The notes beneath the pieces were generated by a model that saw only the letters and a program-made list of their open reading frames with translations, did no database searches and had not been told where the DNA came from. Shown piece by piece: positions 7,949-16,857 of a DNA stretch of 64,000 nt. Positions within the stretch are counted from its first letter, which is position 1; the number at the start of each line of letters is the position of its first letter. Made by a program: the position numbers and the translations under genes. Source of the stretch: Sphingobium jiangsuense (GTDB lineage: Bacteria > Pseudomonadota > Alphaproteobacteria > Sphingomonadales > Sphingomonadaceae); NCBI RefSeq assembly GCF_014196495.1, contig NZ_JACIDT010000009.1, positions 124,001-188,000 of the forward strand. The letters run 5' to 3'.

Positions 7949-9300
7949 ACCAGCTTTTCCCCGATGGAGGTGGCGGTGGAGCCGTAATCCCGCATCCGCG
8001 CGGCGAAATGGGGGCGGTGCGACAGGGTGCGGAACTCGCCCAGCCCGGACAGGGGCGGCTGTTCCTCGAACGCGAACACCTCGTTCAGCGAATAGGCGTC
8101 GCCCTCCTGCCCGGCGACCTCGGTGATCGAGACGATGCGGCGGCTGCCGTCGACGAGGCGCTGGATGTGGACGACCACATGCACGCTGTTGGCGATGAAG
8201 CGGCGCACCGCGCGCACGTCGTTCTGGAGACCGGCGAAACCGATCAGCATTTCCAGCCGGGCGAGCGCGTCGCGCGGCGAATTGCCGTGCAGCGTCGCCA
8301 TCGACCCGTCGTGCCCGGTCGACATGGCTTGCAGCATCTCGACCGCCTCGACCCCGCGCACCTCGCCCAGGATGATGCGGTCGGGCCGCATCCGCAACGC
8401 GTTGCGCAGCAGGTCGCGCGCGCTCACCGCCCGTTCGCCATCGGCATTGGGCGGGCGCGTTTCGAGGCGCACGACATGGGCCTGCCGCAATTGCAGCTCG
8501 GCCGCGTCCTCGATGGTCACAAGCCTTTCGCGGCTGCTGATGAAGCCCGACAGCATGTTCAGCAGCGTAGATTTGCCCGCGCCGGTCCCGCCGCAGATCA
8601 GGATGTTGAGCCGCGCCCGCACCGCGGCGCTGAGATAGGCGGCCATTTCCGCGCTCATCATCTGCCGCTCGATGCAGGATTCGATGGTGAGGGCCTGCAT
8701 GCGGAACTTGCGGATCGACAGCACCGGCCCGTCGAGCGCGACCGGCGGGATCACGATGTTGACGCGCGACCCGTCCGGCAGGCGGGCGTCGACATAGGGC
8801 GACGCCTCGTCGATCCGCCGCCCGACCGGGCCGACGATCCGCTGGATGATGTTCATCAGATGCGCATCGTCGCGGAAGCGGGTGCGCACCTTTTCCAGCA
8901 CGCCGCCGCGCTCGACATAGACGGTGTTGGGGCCGTTGACGATGATGTCGTCGATGCCCGCGTCGCGCAGCAGCGGCGCGAGCGGGCCGAGGCCCGCCAC
9001 CTCGTCCTCCACATCCTCGATCAGCAGCAGCCGCTCCGCGCTGTTGAGCGCGAGCTGGCCGCGCCGGGCGCGGATGGCGATGGTCTGCTCTATCTCCTCG
9101 CGCAGCGCCGTGCTGCCCAGCGATTCCGCCGTGCGGCCGAGCGATTCCAGCCGCTCGATCACCTGCTGGCAGGTCTGCGCCTTCACCGCCTGATAGGCGT
9201 CGCTCATCCGCTGGGCGGCGGGCTGGCTGATCGGCATGGCCAGCGCCTTGCCGATCGGCACGGCGGCGGCGGCGGTGAAATCGTCGGTCAACAGGCTCAT
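7945..9300 (-). CDS. cpaF: CpaF/TadA secretion ATPase
   Basis: A 451-residue VirB11/CpaF-type ATPase that powers Flp pilus assembly at the cytoplasmic face. Walker A is GGTGAGKST (about residue 245), an aspartate/glutamate box follows in LVTIEDAAELQL, and Walker B/His boxes are in DRIILGEVRGVEAVEML and STGHDGSMATLHGNSPRDAL. An N-terminal domain with LLIEDVEDEVAGLGPLAPLL and IDDIIVNGP is typical of the family. ATG 9300 overlaps the cpaE stop. This is the one catalytically complete enzyme in the pilus set. Confidence 0.93.
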   Translation of the reverse strand: MSLLTDDFTAAAAVPIGKALAMPISQPAAQRMSDAYQAVKAQTCQQVIERLESLGRTAESLGSTALREEIEQTIAIRARRGQLALNSAERLLLIEDVEDEVAGLGPLAPLLRDAGIDDIIVNGPNTVYVERGGVLEKVRTRFRDDAHLMNIIQRIVGPVGRRIDEASPYVDARLPDGSRVNIVIPPVALDGPVLSIRKFRMQALTIESCIERQMMSAEMAAYLSAAVRARLNILICGGTGAGKSTLLNMLSGFISSRERLVTIEDAAELQLRQAHVVRLETRPPNADGERAVSARDLLRNALRMRPDRIILGEVRGVEAVEMLQAMSTGHDGSMATLHGNSPRDALARLEMLIGFAGLQNDVRAVRRFIANSVHVVVHIQRLVDGSRRIVSITEVAGQEGDAYSLNEVFAFEEQPPLSGLGEFRTLSHRPHFAARMRDYGSTATSIGEKLV

Positions 9301-10472
9301 GCGGTGCGCTCCAATGCTCTGAGGATCGCCCGGCGCATCCGGGCGACGCTTTCCCGCGCGCCCTTTTGCGGCAGGACGGGAAGGTCCGCCGCGCGCCGGA
9401 TCGCGGTCATATAGGGGCCGCCATCCTCCTCCATCGCCAGCGGCCGGCCGGAATTGAGCGCGTTGCGGATGCGCGTGGAATCGACCGGGATGCCGAGATA
9501 ATGGGCGGGGCTGAGGCCCAGGGTGCGGGTCATGCGCCGCCCGTCGAGCAGCACGCCGGGCTGATGATCCCACATCAGCAGCCTCATGCGGTCGAGCGTC
9601 AGCGGATCGGGCGCGATCTTCTCGATCAGCCTGCGTGCGGCCTCCAGCTCGCGGATCGTCTGCACGCAGACCAGGTCTATGCGGTCCGCCATCGTCGCCA
9701 GCTCGCGCAGCAGGCCGCTGTGCCGCAGGCTGCCCGCATGGAGGACGATATCGCCGCTGCACGCGCGCAGCAGGCGGACCAGCCCGGCAATGTCGTTGGG
9801 GGAAATGCCCACCGGCTCCCCGCCGGTGCCGCCGTCGAAGGTCAGCAGCTGCAACCCGCTGGGCGTGTGGCGGACGAGGGCGTTGGACAGCAGATTGGCG
9901 TCCAGCCGCTCGATATCCGCGACGGCGGAGGCCAGACCGTAGCTGACCTTGAGGTCGAGATAGGCCTCGGCCGCGCTGGTCGGCAGCGTGCAGTCGATCA
10001 GCAGGCCCGGCGCGCGCGTCCGCGCGATCGCGATGGCGAGGTCGCTCGCCACCAGCGCGGCGGCCTCCTGGTCCGGGCCGATCACCAGCGTCAGCCGGCC
10101 GGCGCCCGCCTGCTCGGCCAGCGTGGTGTTGAGCAGGCGCGAGAGCACCTCCGCGACCTCCGCCCCCTCGGCCTCGCGCCGGATGATGTCGCTTGCGCCC
10201 GCGCGCACGGCGGCGAGGATCTGCGCCGGGTCCGCCTCGTCCATCGCCAGCACGACGGGCCGTCCCGGCGCGCTTTCCGCGACCGTGCCGATCGCCCCGG
10301 CGAGCGAGCGTTCGGGCGGGATCGCCGCCCGGTCGACGATGATGACGGAGGGCCGGTCGAGCATCTGCGGCTCGATCGACTGGACCAGATCGACCGCCAT
10401 GCGGCCGCCCATCGCCTTGCTGATGCGGTCGGCCAGCATCCGGTCGACGGAAAGGACCAATATCCCCACCAT
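9297..10472 (-). CDS. cpaE: CpaE/TadZ-like localisation protein without a P-loop
   Basis: A 391-residue protein at the cpaE position between secretin and ATPase. The first 120 residues look like an atypical receiver (ILVLSVDRMLADRI; SVIIVDRA; AGASDIIRREAEG). The rest follows a MinD/ParA-like fold (LIDCTLPTSAAEAYLDL). Where a ParA Walker A (KGGVGKT type) belongs, the protein reads LVIGPDQEAAALVASDLA, without the invariant lysine, so nucleotide hydrolysis is unlikely. TadZ proteins direct the machine to the pole, and deviant P-loops are known in that family. Confidence 0.8.
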   Translation of the reverse strand: MVGILVLSVDRMLADRISKAMGGRMAVDLVQSIEPQMLDRPSVIIVDRAAIPPERSLAGAIGTVAESAPGRPVVLAMDEADPAQILAAVRAGASDIIRREAEGAEVAEVLSRLLNTTLAEQAGAGRLTLVIGPDQEAAALVASDLAIAIARTRAPGLLIDCTLPTSAAEAYLDLKVSYGLASAVADIERLDANLLSNALVRHTPSGLQLLTFDGGTGGEPVGISPNDIAGLVRLLRACSGDIVLHAGSLRHSGLLRELATMADRIDLVCVQTIRELEAARRLIEKIAPDPLTLDRMRLLMWDHQPGVLLDGRRMTRTLGLSPAHYLGIPVDSTRIRNALNSGRPLAMEEDGGPYMTAIRRAADLPVLPQKGARESVARMRRAILRALERTA

Positions 10473-10473
10473 G

Positions 10474-11835
10474 TCAGCGCCTCACCACGCCGAAGGGGGC
10501 CGTCCGCTGGTCCAGCCCGTCGGTGCCCAGCACCATGTCGCCGATCGACGGATCGACGGCGGCGGTGGCGCTGCCGGGCAGGGGCGGCATGGCGCGCGCA
10601 TCGACCGGTCCTACCAGGCGCGGGGTGGCGACGATGATCAGCTCCTGCCGCTCCTTCTGGCTCTGCTGCCGCTTGAAGAAGGCGCCCAGCACCGGAATGT
10701 CGCCCAGCAGCGGCGTCTTGTCCCGGCTGACGGTGCTGTTGCTGTAGGTCAGCCCGGCGATGACGAAGCTCTGCCCGCTGCCCAGCTCCACCGTGGTCTC
10801 GGCCGAGCGGCGGCGCAGGCCGGGCACGACATAGCCCTGCAACTGCACGCCGTTGTTATAGTCCAGCTCGCTCACTTCCGGCGCGATCTTGAGGACGATA
10901 TTGTCCTTCGAGAGGACATAGGGCGTCACCGACAGGCGGACGCCGAATTCCTTGTACTGGATCGACAGCGTGCTGGACCCCGCGCCCGATATCTGCGGCA
11001 CCGGCACCGGGATTTCGCCGCCCGCGAGGAAGCTCGCCTGCTCGCCCGATCGGACCAGCAGCGTGGGCTGCGCCAGCAGTTGCGACAGGCCGTTGGAGGA
11101 AAGCGCGCTCAGCGCCGCGCCGATGCCGCGATTGGGCATGGAGAGGAAGAGCTTGAATGCGTCCTGTATGGGCGCGGTCCCGTCGACGGAGAGGCCGCCG
11201 CTGCCGAAGGATGCGTCGCCCCCGCCGCCGGGCGAGACGATGGCGCCCTGCATGTCGCCGCTCAGCTTCGCGAAGTTGAAGCCGAGCGCCTTCAGCGTCG
11301 AGGCGGAGACGGCGGCGAACTGCACGTCCACCGCCACCACCTGCTCGCCCGCGACCATGGCGAGATTGGCGACCGGGCCTTCGCCCGCCGCCTCGGCCAG
11401 CCGCCCGGCATCGGCGCGGGCGCGCAGGCCCGACGCCTCGCCGGAGAGGGTGACGCCCCGGTCGCCCAGCATCGCCCGCGCGCCGGAAAGGCGCGGGTCG
11501 GCGGCCAGATCGCGATTGGCCGAGGACGGGCGCGGCATCACGCGGAAGCGCGTCTCGCCCAGCAGGCGGCCGTCCGCGCCGAACACGCTGACCGTCGCCT
11601 CGCCCCGGCCGATGCCGGATATGCTGAGCGATCGGGGACTGGGCGCGCTCACCTGCACCACGCCTTCGCGGTCGACCTCGACCCGGCTGATCGCGCGGGG
11701 AAAGGAAAGGCCCGCGCGGCCCTTGAGATAGAGCGGCCGGGCATCGGATTGCGCCCGTGCCGCGCCCCCCGCGAGCATCGGGCAGAGGAGGGGAGCCGCG
11801 CAGAGGAGGAGGCCTGCGGCGAGGGTTCTGGTCAT
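10474..11835 (-). CDS. cpaC: CpaC/RcpA-like outer-membrane secretin
   Basis: A 453-residue secretin with a signal peptide (LLLCAAPLLCPMLAGGAARAQ). An N-terminal pilus/BON-type region (LYLKGRAGLSFPRAISRVEV; SGIGRGEATVSVFGADG) is followed by the secretin core. Secretin hallmarks are VAVDVQFAAVSASTLKALG, LLAQPTLLVRSGEQASFLAG, GEIPVPVPQ and TPLLGDIPVLGAFFK. It forms the outer-membrane channel through which the Flp fibre leaves. ATG 11835 overlaps the cpaB TGA. Confidence 0.92.
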   Translation of the reverse strand: MTRTLAAGLLLCAAPLLCPMLAGGAARAQSDARPLYLKGRAGLSFPRAISRVEVDREGVVQVSAPSPRSLSISGIGRGEATVSVFGADGRLLGETRFRVMPRPSSANRDLAADPRLSGARAMLGDRGVTLSGEASGLRARADAGRLAEAAGEGPVANLAMVAGEQVVAVDVQFAAVSASTLKALGFNFAKLSGDMQGAIVSPGGGGDASFGSGGLSVDGTAPIQDAFKLFLSMPNRGIGAALSALSSNGLSQLLAQPTLLVRSGEQASFLAGGEIPVPVPQISGAGSSTLSIQYKEFGVRLSVTPYVLSKDNIVLKIAPEVSELDYNNGVQLQGYVVPGLRRRSAETTVELGSGQSFVIAGLTYSNSTVSRDKTPLLGDIPVLGAFFKRQQSQKERQELIIVATPRLVGPVDARAMPPLPGSATAAVDPSIGDMVLGTDGLDQRTAPFGVVRR

Positions 11836-12749
11836 CGCTGGGTTTCCCCCGAATAGATGATGTCATGGCGTTTGCCGACCACCAGCTCGATCGAATGGCG
11901 CGGCGCGGCGGGGCGCGCGGACGCCGGGGCGGGCGCGGGAGCGGCGACCCTCGGCGCGGCGGCCGTGGCGGTGGAGGCGGGCGGCGGATCGGAGGCTGCC
12001 GGATTGACGGCGACGGCCGCGCTGTCCGCCGGATTGCGCAGCGAGAGGGAGAGCGAGCCGGTCGCCCTGGCGAGCGACAGCACCGGCACCTGATCGGGGT
12101 GCAGCGCCAGCGTGACGGTGCGGGCGGGCGGCGGCGGGGCCGAGAATTTGCCGTCGTCGCTCGCCGCCGCCGCCGCGGCGCTGCCCACCACGGCTTCCCC
12201 GACCGCGAGCACCGGCACCATCTGGAGCAGCGTGCGGGTGCGGCTGCTGCCTTCGCCGCGCGCGCCGCTGATCGCGTCCGCGCCGGGATAGACGACCTGC
12301 ACATCGACCCGGTCGCCGGGACGGACGAGGCCCGCGACCGCGATCTCGGCGGTGGTGTCGATGCTCATCGCGCGCATGCCGACCGGCACGCGGATCGCGA
12401 GCTTCGCCGCCGTGTCGACGGCGGTGCGCTCGATCATCGCCCCGGCGGGCACCGGCCGGGTGGCGACCTTGCCGATCACTTCGGCGGGGGTGGCGGCGGC
12501 GGGGAAGCGGGCCGGATCGCCCGATGCGTTGCGGATCATGTCGGCGGTGATCGTCTGCCCCGTCTCGATCGGCCGCGCGGCCACCGCGAGCACGGCGACC
12601 GGCGCGACCGCGCGCGCCGGGGCGGCCGGGGCCTGCGCGTCCGCCTCCCCGGCGCCGCGGCGCAGCTCCCTGATCCCCAGCACGAGGAAAAGCAGCGCGA
12701 CCAGCAATCCTGCGATGATCGTGACTTTCGCCTTCAGGCCCAGACTCAA
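11832..12749 (-). CDS. cpaB: CpaB/RcpC-like SAF-domain pilus assembly protein
   Basis: A 305-residue protein with one N-terminal membrane helix (VTIIAGLLVALLFLVLGIREL), an SAF domain (GQTITADMIRNASGDPARFP) and an RcpC-type second half (VRPGDRVDVQVVYPGADAIS; GEAVVGSAAAAA). It is the first gene of the tad operon and is thought to work with the secretin in the periplasm. The start is TTG 12749 with an AAGGGGG ribosome site. A TTGCGT-N2-ACGCAA palindrome lies directly upstream. The C-terminal region carries alanine/proline-rich low complexity. Confidence 0.88.
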   Translation of the reverse strand: MSLGLKAKVTIIAGLLVALLFLVLGIRELRRGAGEADAQAPAAPARAVAPVAVLAVAARPIETGQTITADMIRNASGDPARFPAAATPAEVIGKVATRPVPAGAMIERTAVDTAAKLAIRVPVGMRAMSIDTTAEIAVAGLVRPGDRVDVQVVYPGADAISGARGEGSSRTRTLLQMVPVLAVGEAVVGSAAAAAASDDGKFSAPPPPARTVTLALHPDQVPVLSLARATGSLSLSLRNPADSAAVAVNPAASDPPPASTATAAAPRVAAPAPAPASARPAAPRHSIELVVGKRHDIIYSGETQR

Positions 12750-13087
12750 ATTCCCGCCCCCTTGCGTTCACGCAAAAATTTTTACGCAAAATGGACCGGG
12801 CCCCCGCCCGATCCCCTTGATTAGGTAGCAATTTCACGCAAGGCAGGGCACAACAGATGGAACCGGACTGATCCCACCTTTTTTAACCTTGGCGGCGGCG
12901 GGGCGGTTATGGCGACTGCCGGATTTTCCTTGCTTTCCCGTGCGGCCGGAGGGGGCGTTTTCACATATGGTAAACAAATAGGCCCAAAGTTGACGGGAAA
13001 TAGGTTCGGATCGGTTCCGAACCCGGTTTAGTCGCAGGCCACCCGCGCGCAGATACGCGGGACACAGGTCCAGAAAAGGGAATCCCG
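12750..13087. promoter_or_regulatory. Divergent control region between the tad operon and the EAL gene
   Basis: A 338-base gene-free stretch. The palindrome TTGCGTTCACGCAA is at 12762-12775, with further ACGCAAAA-type copies at 12784-12791 and ACGCAA at 12837-12842, all on the same strand. The first lies just upstream of the cpaB ribosome site. Near the other gene, AAAAGGGAA at 13074-13082 could be the ribosome site for a CTG start. No clear sigma-70 pair was assigned. Confidence 0.4.
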
Positions 13088-14242
13088 CTGAAGGCGTCTC
13101 TCACCATCCTGCTGATCGACGACAACAGTTCGACCGCCGTCGAACTGCGCGATTTCCTGCATCTGGTCGGGCATCTGGCGATCTGGAGCGAGGATGGCCG
13201 CGCCGTGCCCCCGGCGATCGGCTTCGACGTGGTGATCGTCAACGTTCCGGCCGCGCCGGACGATTGCGTGGAGACGATCCGGCAGGTGGCGGCGACCCGG
13301 CCGGGCGCGACGGTGATCCTGCTGTGCGACGACGACCTGCTGCTGACGCGCGCGGCCTCGACCTGCGCGGTGGAATGCGCGCTGCATCTGGCGGGGCTGC
13401 TCACCAAGCCGCTGAAGCTCGACCGGCTGGAAAGCCTGCTGGGCGAGCAGCGGGAGCAGCGGTCGCGCGCCGACCGGCCCGGCAGGCTGGACCGGCTGGC
13501 GCGCGACGGCGCCAGCCCGGCCGATTATGTGTTCCAGTCGAAGCATGATCTGCGCGGCGGGCATATCGTCGGCTATGAAACCTTCCTCCGCGTCGAGGGG
13601 GTCGAGATGATAAACGACTGGTTCACCGGGCTGGATCACGACGCCGCGCTGGCGATGACCGTTTCGGCCGCGCGCGCGGTGGTCGACCTGCATGGGCGGA
13701 TCGGCGGCGGCAGTGGCAGTGGCGGGGGCGGGGGTGGTCGCGGTGGCGTCGGGCGCGGCGCGCGGGGCGTGACCGTCGGCTTCAACTGTCCCTGCGAGAT
13801 TTTCGCCGATGCCCGCTTTCTGGCGGAGCTGACGGCGCTGTCCGGGGCGGCGGGGCTGCCCGGCAACCGCATCGCGGTGGAGCTGATCGACTGCCGGGGG
13901 GCGATGCCGCTGGGCGATCTCCATGCGATCGCCACCCGCTATGTGGCGGCGGGGTTCGAGGTGCATCTCGACGATTTCGGCATGAACGCGGCCAGCCTCG
14001 ACCGGATCGTCCATCTGCCGCTGAAGGAGGTGAAGTTCGACCGGGGCTTTTTCGATCTGGTTCAGAACGACCCCCACTTGCTTGATGAAATCATCTCGCT
14101 TTGCCATTTGCGTGGGATGACATCGACCGTTACGAGAATCGAGGAGGCTGCGGAACTGGCGACGGCGCGGCGGGTGGGCGCCGATTACGGGCAGGGCTAT
14201 TATTGGAGCCGCCCGGCCCCTGTCATTCGACCTCTCCCATGA
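13088..14242 (+). CDS. Receiver-EAL protein with degenerate catalytic motifs; probable CTG start
   Basis: The first receiver strand is clear (LTILLIDDN, about residues 7-15), but the phosphoacceptor site reads FDVVIVNVPA, with Asn for Asp; the Lys is kept in LLTKPLK. The second half is an EAL domain in which EAL is ETF (GYETFLR). It keeps the Asn in VGFNCP, HLDDFGMN, VKFDRGFF and QGYYWSRP, but the AEGVE-type motif reads VTRIE. A glycine-rich insert (GGGSGSGGGGGGRGG) lies near residue 208. It may bind rather than cleave cyclic di-GMP. No ATG, GTG or TTG exists in frame between a stop at 13001 and GTG 13205, and starting at 13205 would delete the first third of the receiver. CTG 13088 with an AAGGGA site is the best start. 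Confidence 0.65.
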   Translation: MKASLTILLIDDNSSTAVELRDFLHLVGHLAIWSEDGRAVPPAIGFDVVIVNVPAAPDDCVETIRQVAATRPGATVILLCDDDLLLTRAASTCAVECALHLAGLLTKPLKLDRLESLLGEQREQRSRADRPGRLDRLARDGASPADYVFQSKHDLRGGHIVGYETFLRVEGVEMINDWFTGLDHDAALAMTVSAARAVVDLHGRIGGGSGSGGGGGGRGGVGRGARGVTVGFNCPCEIFADARFLAELTALSGAAGLPGNRIAVELIDCRGAMPLGDLHAIATRYVAAGFEVHLDDFGMNAASLDRIVHLPLKEVKFDRGFFDLVQNDPHLLDEIISLCHLRGMTSTVTRIEEAAELATARRVGADYGQGYYWSRPAPVIRPLP

Positions 14243-15459
14243 AAAGACGGAAGGACGGCAACGCGCGGGCGGAAGGGCGGCGCATCTATCCCTGCACGCT
14301 CGCGCTGTGCTTTTCGGCGCTGATGATCGTCGCGCCGGCCTCGCCGCCGGTCGCGGTGATGGGGGCGGTGCTGGCGGGCGCGCTGTTCGTGTTCCGCAGC
14401 CCGCTGGTCGCCGCGCTGGCGGCGGCGGCGGCGCCCGTCGCGCTGTGGCTGCCGCTGCTTCCGCCGCTGCCGTCCCTGCCGCCCCTGTCGCCCCTGCCGC
14501 CATCGCCGGGATTCTGGTCGGCGACGGCGCTGATGGCCTGCGCCGCGCTGATCCCGCACCGGGCGATCTATTTCCTGATGCACCTGTCGCAGCGCATCAC
14601 CATCCTGTGCCTCGCGCTCAGCACCGCCTGCCTGTGCGTGGCGCTGCTGCTGCCGATGGAGCGGGCGGCGGCGCTGCTGATCGTCCCGGCCAATCTGTTC
14701 GCGGCGCTGCTGGGCGCGATCCTGACGCGCTATCTCGCCTTCGCCAATGCGCGGATATTGGGCTGGGACGCGCAGGGCCTCGAAGCGATCGTCCGCAACC
14801 TGCTGCTGGGGCGCATCACCAGCGGCATGCTGCACGACCTCGCCCAGCCGCTCAACGTCATCTCGATGGCGAACGGCAATCTCAGCTACATCATCGAGCA
14901 TATCGGCATCGACCCGGACAAGCGGGCGCAGATCGACGAGCGCATCCGGCGCATTTCTGCCAATACCGAAAATGCGGCGGCGATCCTCAGCCTGTTCCGC
15001 TGGTTCGGGCGCGGGGGCAATGCCGATTACAGCCTGCTCAACGTCCGCAGCGCGCTGGAACGGGCGATCGCGGCCACCCGGTCCAACGTCCGCCATGCCG
15101 ACATCTCGGTCGAGCTGGCCGGGGACGGGCTGGATCATCCGCTGTCCCGCCGCCACGGCACGGTGGAGATCATGGGGGTCGCCGCGCTGCTGTGCGCCTT
15201 TGGCGGTTTCCTCCGCGAGGACGGCAGCCGGATCAAGGGGCAGGTGCTGCTGCGGGCGGACCGGTCGCCCGCGCATATCCTCGTCACGCTGCATTGCATG
15301 GACGAAGAGGGGATGGCGACGATCGATTGCCATATGGACCCGGCGACGCTGTGGCTGATCCAGCAGATCGCGCTGGAATGCGACAGCGAATTCCACCATC
15401 GCCGCCGCCGGGGGCAGACGACGCGCTTCACGATGCGGATCGCGCGGGACGATATATAG
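14239..15459 (+). CDS. Membrane histidine-kinase-like protein lacking a clear ATPase domain
   Basis: A 406-residue protein whose ATG overlaps the EAL gene stop (ATGA). The N-terminal half is membrane-spanning, with several helices and a proline-rich stretch (LPPLPSLPPLSPLPPS). A phosphoacceptor-type helix follows: ITSGMLHDLAQPLNVISMA, with His in the H-box position. The C-terminal part lacks the N, G1 and G2 boxes of a HATPase domain (no DxGxG or GxGLG), so autophosphorylation is unlikely. It could be a phosphotransfer or dimerisation partner for the complete kinase encoded convergently next door. Confidence 0.6.
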   Translation: MKRRKDGNARAEGRRIYPCTLALCFSALMIVAPASPPVAVMGAVLAGALFVFRSPLVAALAAAAAPVALWLPLLPPLPSLPPLSPLPPSPGFWSATALMACAALIPHRAIYFLMHLSQRITILCLALSTACLCVALLLPMERAAALLIVPANLFAALLGAILTRYLAFANARILGWDAQGLEAIVRNLLLGRITSGMLHDLAQPLNVISMANGNLSYIIEHIGIDPDKRAQIDERIRRISANTENAAAILSLFRWFGRGGNADYSLLNVRSALERAIAATRSNVRHADISVELAGDGLDHPLSRRHGTVEIMGVAALLCAFGGFLREDGSRIKGQVLLRADRSPAHILVTLHCMDEEGMATIDCHMDPATLWLIQQIALECDSEFHHRRRRGQTTRFTMRIARDDI

Positions 15460-15482
15460 GCGGGGCGGCCCCGGACCCTGCC

Positions 15483-16658
15483 CTACGCCGCCGGGGCGGC
15501 GACGGGCAGCTCGATCTCCAGCACCGCGCCCTGTCCGTCCCCGGCGGGGCGCAGCGCGATCGTGCCGCCCGCGCGGGTGACGATGCCGCGGCTGATATAG
15601 AGGCCGAGGCCGGTGCCCGTGTCGGACTTGGTGGTGAAGAAGGCGTTGAACGCGGAAATGCCGACGCTGGGGGCGAGGCCGACGCCGTTGTCCGCCACGC
15701 GGCAGCGGACCGCCGGGCCGTCCCGCTCCACCGTTATGTCGATCCGCCCCGCGCCGTCCCAACCCTGGCCGCGCCGCATGTCGATCGCGTCGATGGCGTT
15801 CTGGATGGCGTTGACGAACAGCTGCTCCAGCTCGATGCGGGAGGTCCGCACCTCATGCCGCCCCTCGGCCAGCGTCATCGTCACGTCGATCTTCCGGTCG
15901 TCGATCATCGGCGTGAGGAAGCCGTGCGCGGCGCGGACGGCCTCGACGATATCGGCGTCGCGCGCCATGTCGCTGTCCGTCCGGCCGTAGCGGGAGACGT
16001 TCTCGATGATCCCCTGCGTGCGCGACACCTGCTGGGCGATGCGGTCGATGCGGTCGAGCATCTGCGCGGCGTCGTCGCGGTCCTGCGCCTTGGCCGCCAA
16101 TATGCGCAGGCTTTCGGCGGCCACGGCGATGGTGAAGAGCGGCTGCCTGATCTCATGCCCGATCGCGGCGGCGGCCCGGCCCAGATCGACCAGTCGCGCC
16201 TGCTTGGCGAGCAGGTCGACGACGCGCCGGGGCTGCTTCAACGTGACCATGAGGCCGGTGCGCCAGCATGCGCCATCCCGGTTGCCGCGCAGGATCAGCA
16301 AATGGCTCTCGAAATCCTGCCTGTCGGCGGGGAGGAATTCGACAATGGCCTCCTCCTGCCCGGCGGCCGCCGCGAATTCGGCGCAATCGGCCGGATGGAC
16401 GGGAATTTCGGCGGGCGCGCGATCGGGCAGGGCGAGATAATGGACGATGCCCCGTTCCGGGTCGAACACGGGATTTTCCATGCGCCGGAAGCCGATATAG
16501 CGGCGCAGGTCCTTCGCCGCCATGGCCAGCGCGAGGCATTCGGCATCCATCGCGCCGCCGCCGCTGTCCGCCGCCCCGGCCCTGATCCTGAGGCCGCGGA
16601 ACAGGAGCAGGCCGAGGACGATCGCCAGCCCGCCGCCGATCAGCATCCACACCGTCAT
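15483..16658 (-). CDS. Sensor histidine kinase
   Basis: A 391-residue kinase with one N-terminal membrane helix (MLIGGGLAIVLGLLLFRGL), a PAS-like middle (RRMENPVFDPERGIVHYLAL), the H-box AAIGHEIRQPLFTIAVAAES (His about 177), and a complete HATPase: N-box FVNAIQNAIDAI, G1 VADNGVGL, F-box AFFTTK, G2 GTGLGLYIS. It lies downstream of a single-domain receiver on the same strand, about 200 bases apart, and is convergent to the kinase-like gene. These proteins probably form a phosphorelay linked to the Tad/cyclic di-GMP genes; the signal is unknown. Confidence 0.88.
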   Translation of the reverse strand: MTVWMLIGGGLAIVLGLLLFRGLRIRAGAADSGGGAMDAECLALAMAAKDLRRYIGFRRMENPVFDPERGIVHYLALPDRAPAEIPVHPADCAEFAAAAGQEEAIVEFLPADRQDFESHLLILRGNRDGACWRTGLMVTLKQPRRVVDLLAKQARLVDLGRAAAAIGHEIRQPLFTIAVAAESLRILAAKAQDRDDAAQMLDRIDRIAQQVSRTQGIIENVSRYGRTDSDMARDADIVEAVRAAHGFLTPMIDDRKIDVTMTLAEGRHEVRTSRIELEQLFVNAIQNAIDAIDMRRGQGWDGAGRIDITVERDGPAVRCRVADNGVGLAPSVGISAFNAFFTTKSDTGTGLGLYISRGIVTRAGGTIALRPAGDGQGAVLEIELPVAAPAA

Positions 16659-16857
16659 GGCGCGCGCATCGACTTATCCCGGCCCGTGCCCGGCATGGCC
16701 CCGCGCCATTCGGATCGTTCGATGCAAGGCAGTGGGCTGGATATCGTCGCATCCCCGGATTTTCAGTGGCGACCGGGAAATAGGGCATTCCCTCGCGATT
16801 GCAAATAGATAAGAGGGCGGGTCCGATCCTTCCAAATGCCCCCGCCGGGGCGCCTCG

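Noticed and set aside
13699..13770. Glycine-rich stretch in the EAL gene as a repeat or frameshift
   Set aside because: Reading frame and EAL motifs continue in phase on both sides, so it is an in-frame insertion, not a break.
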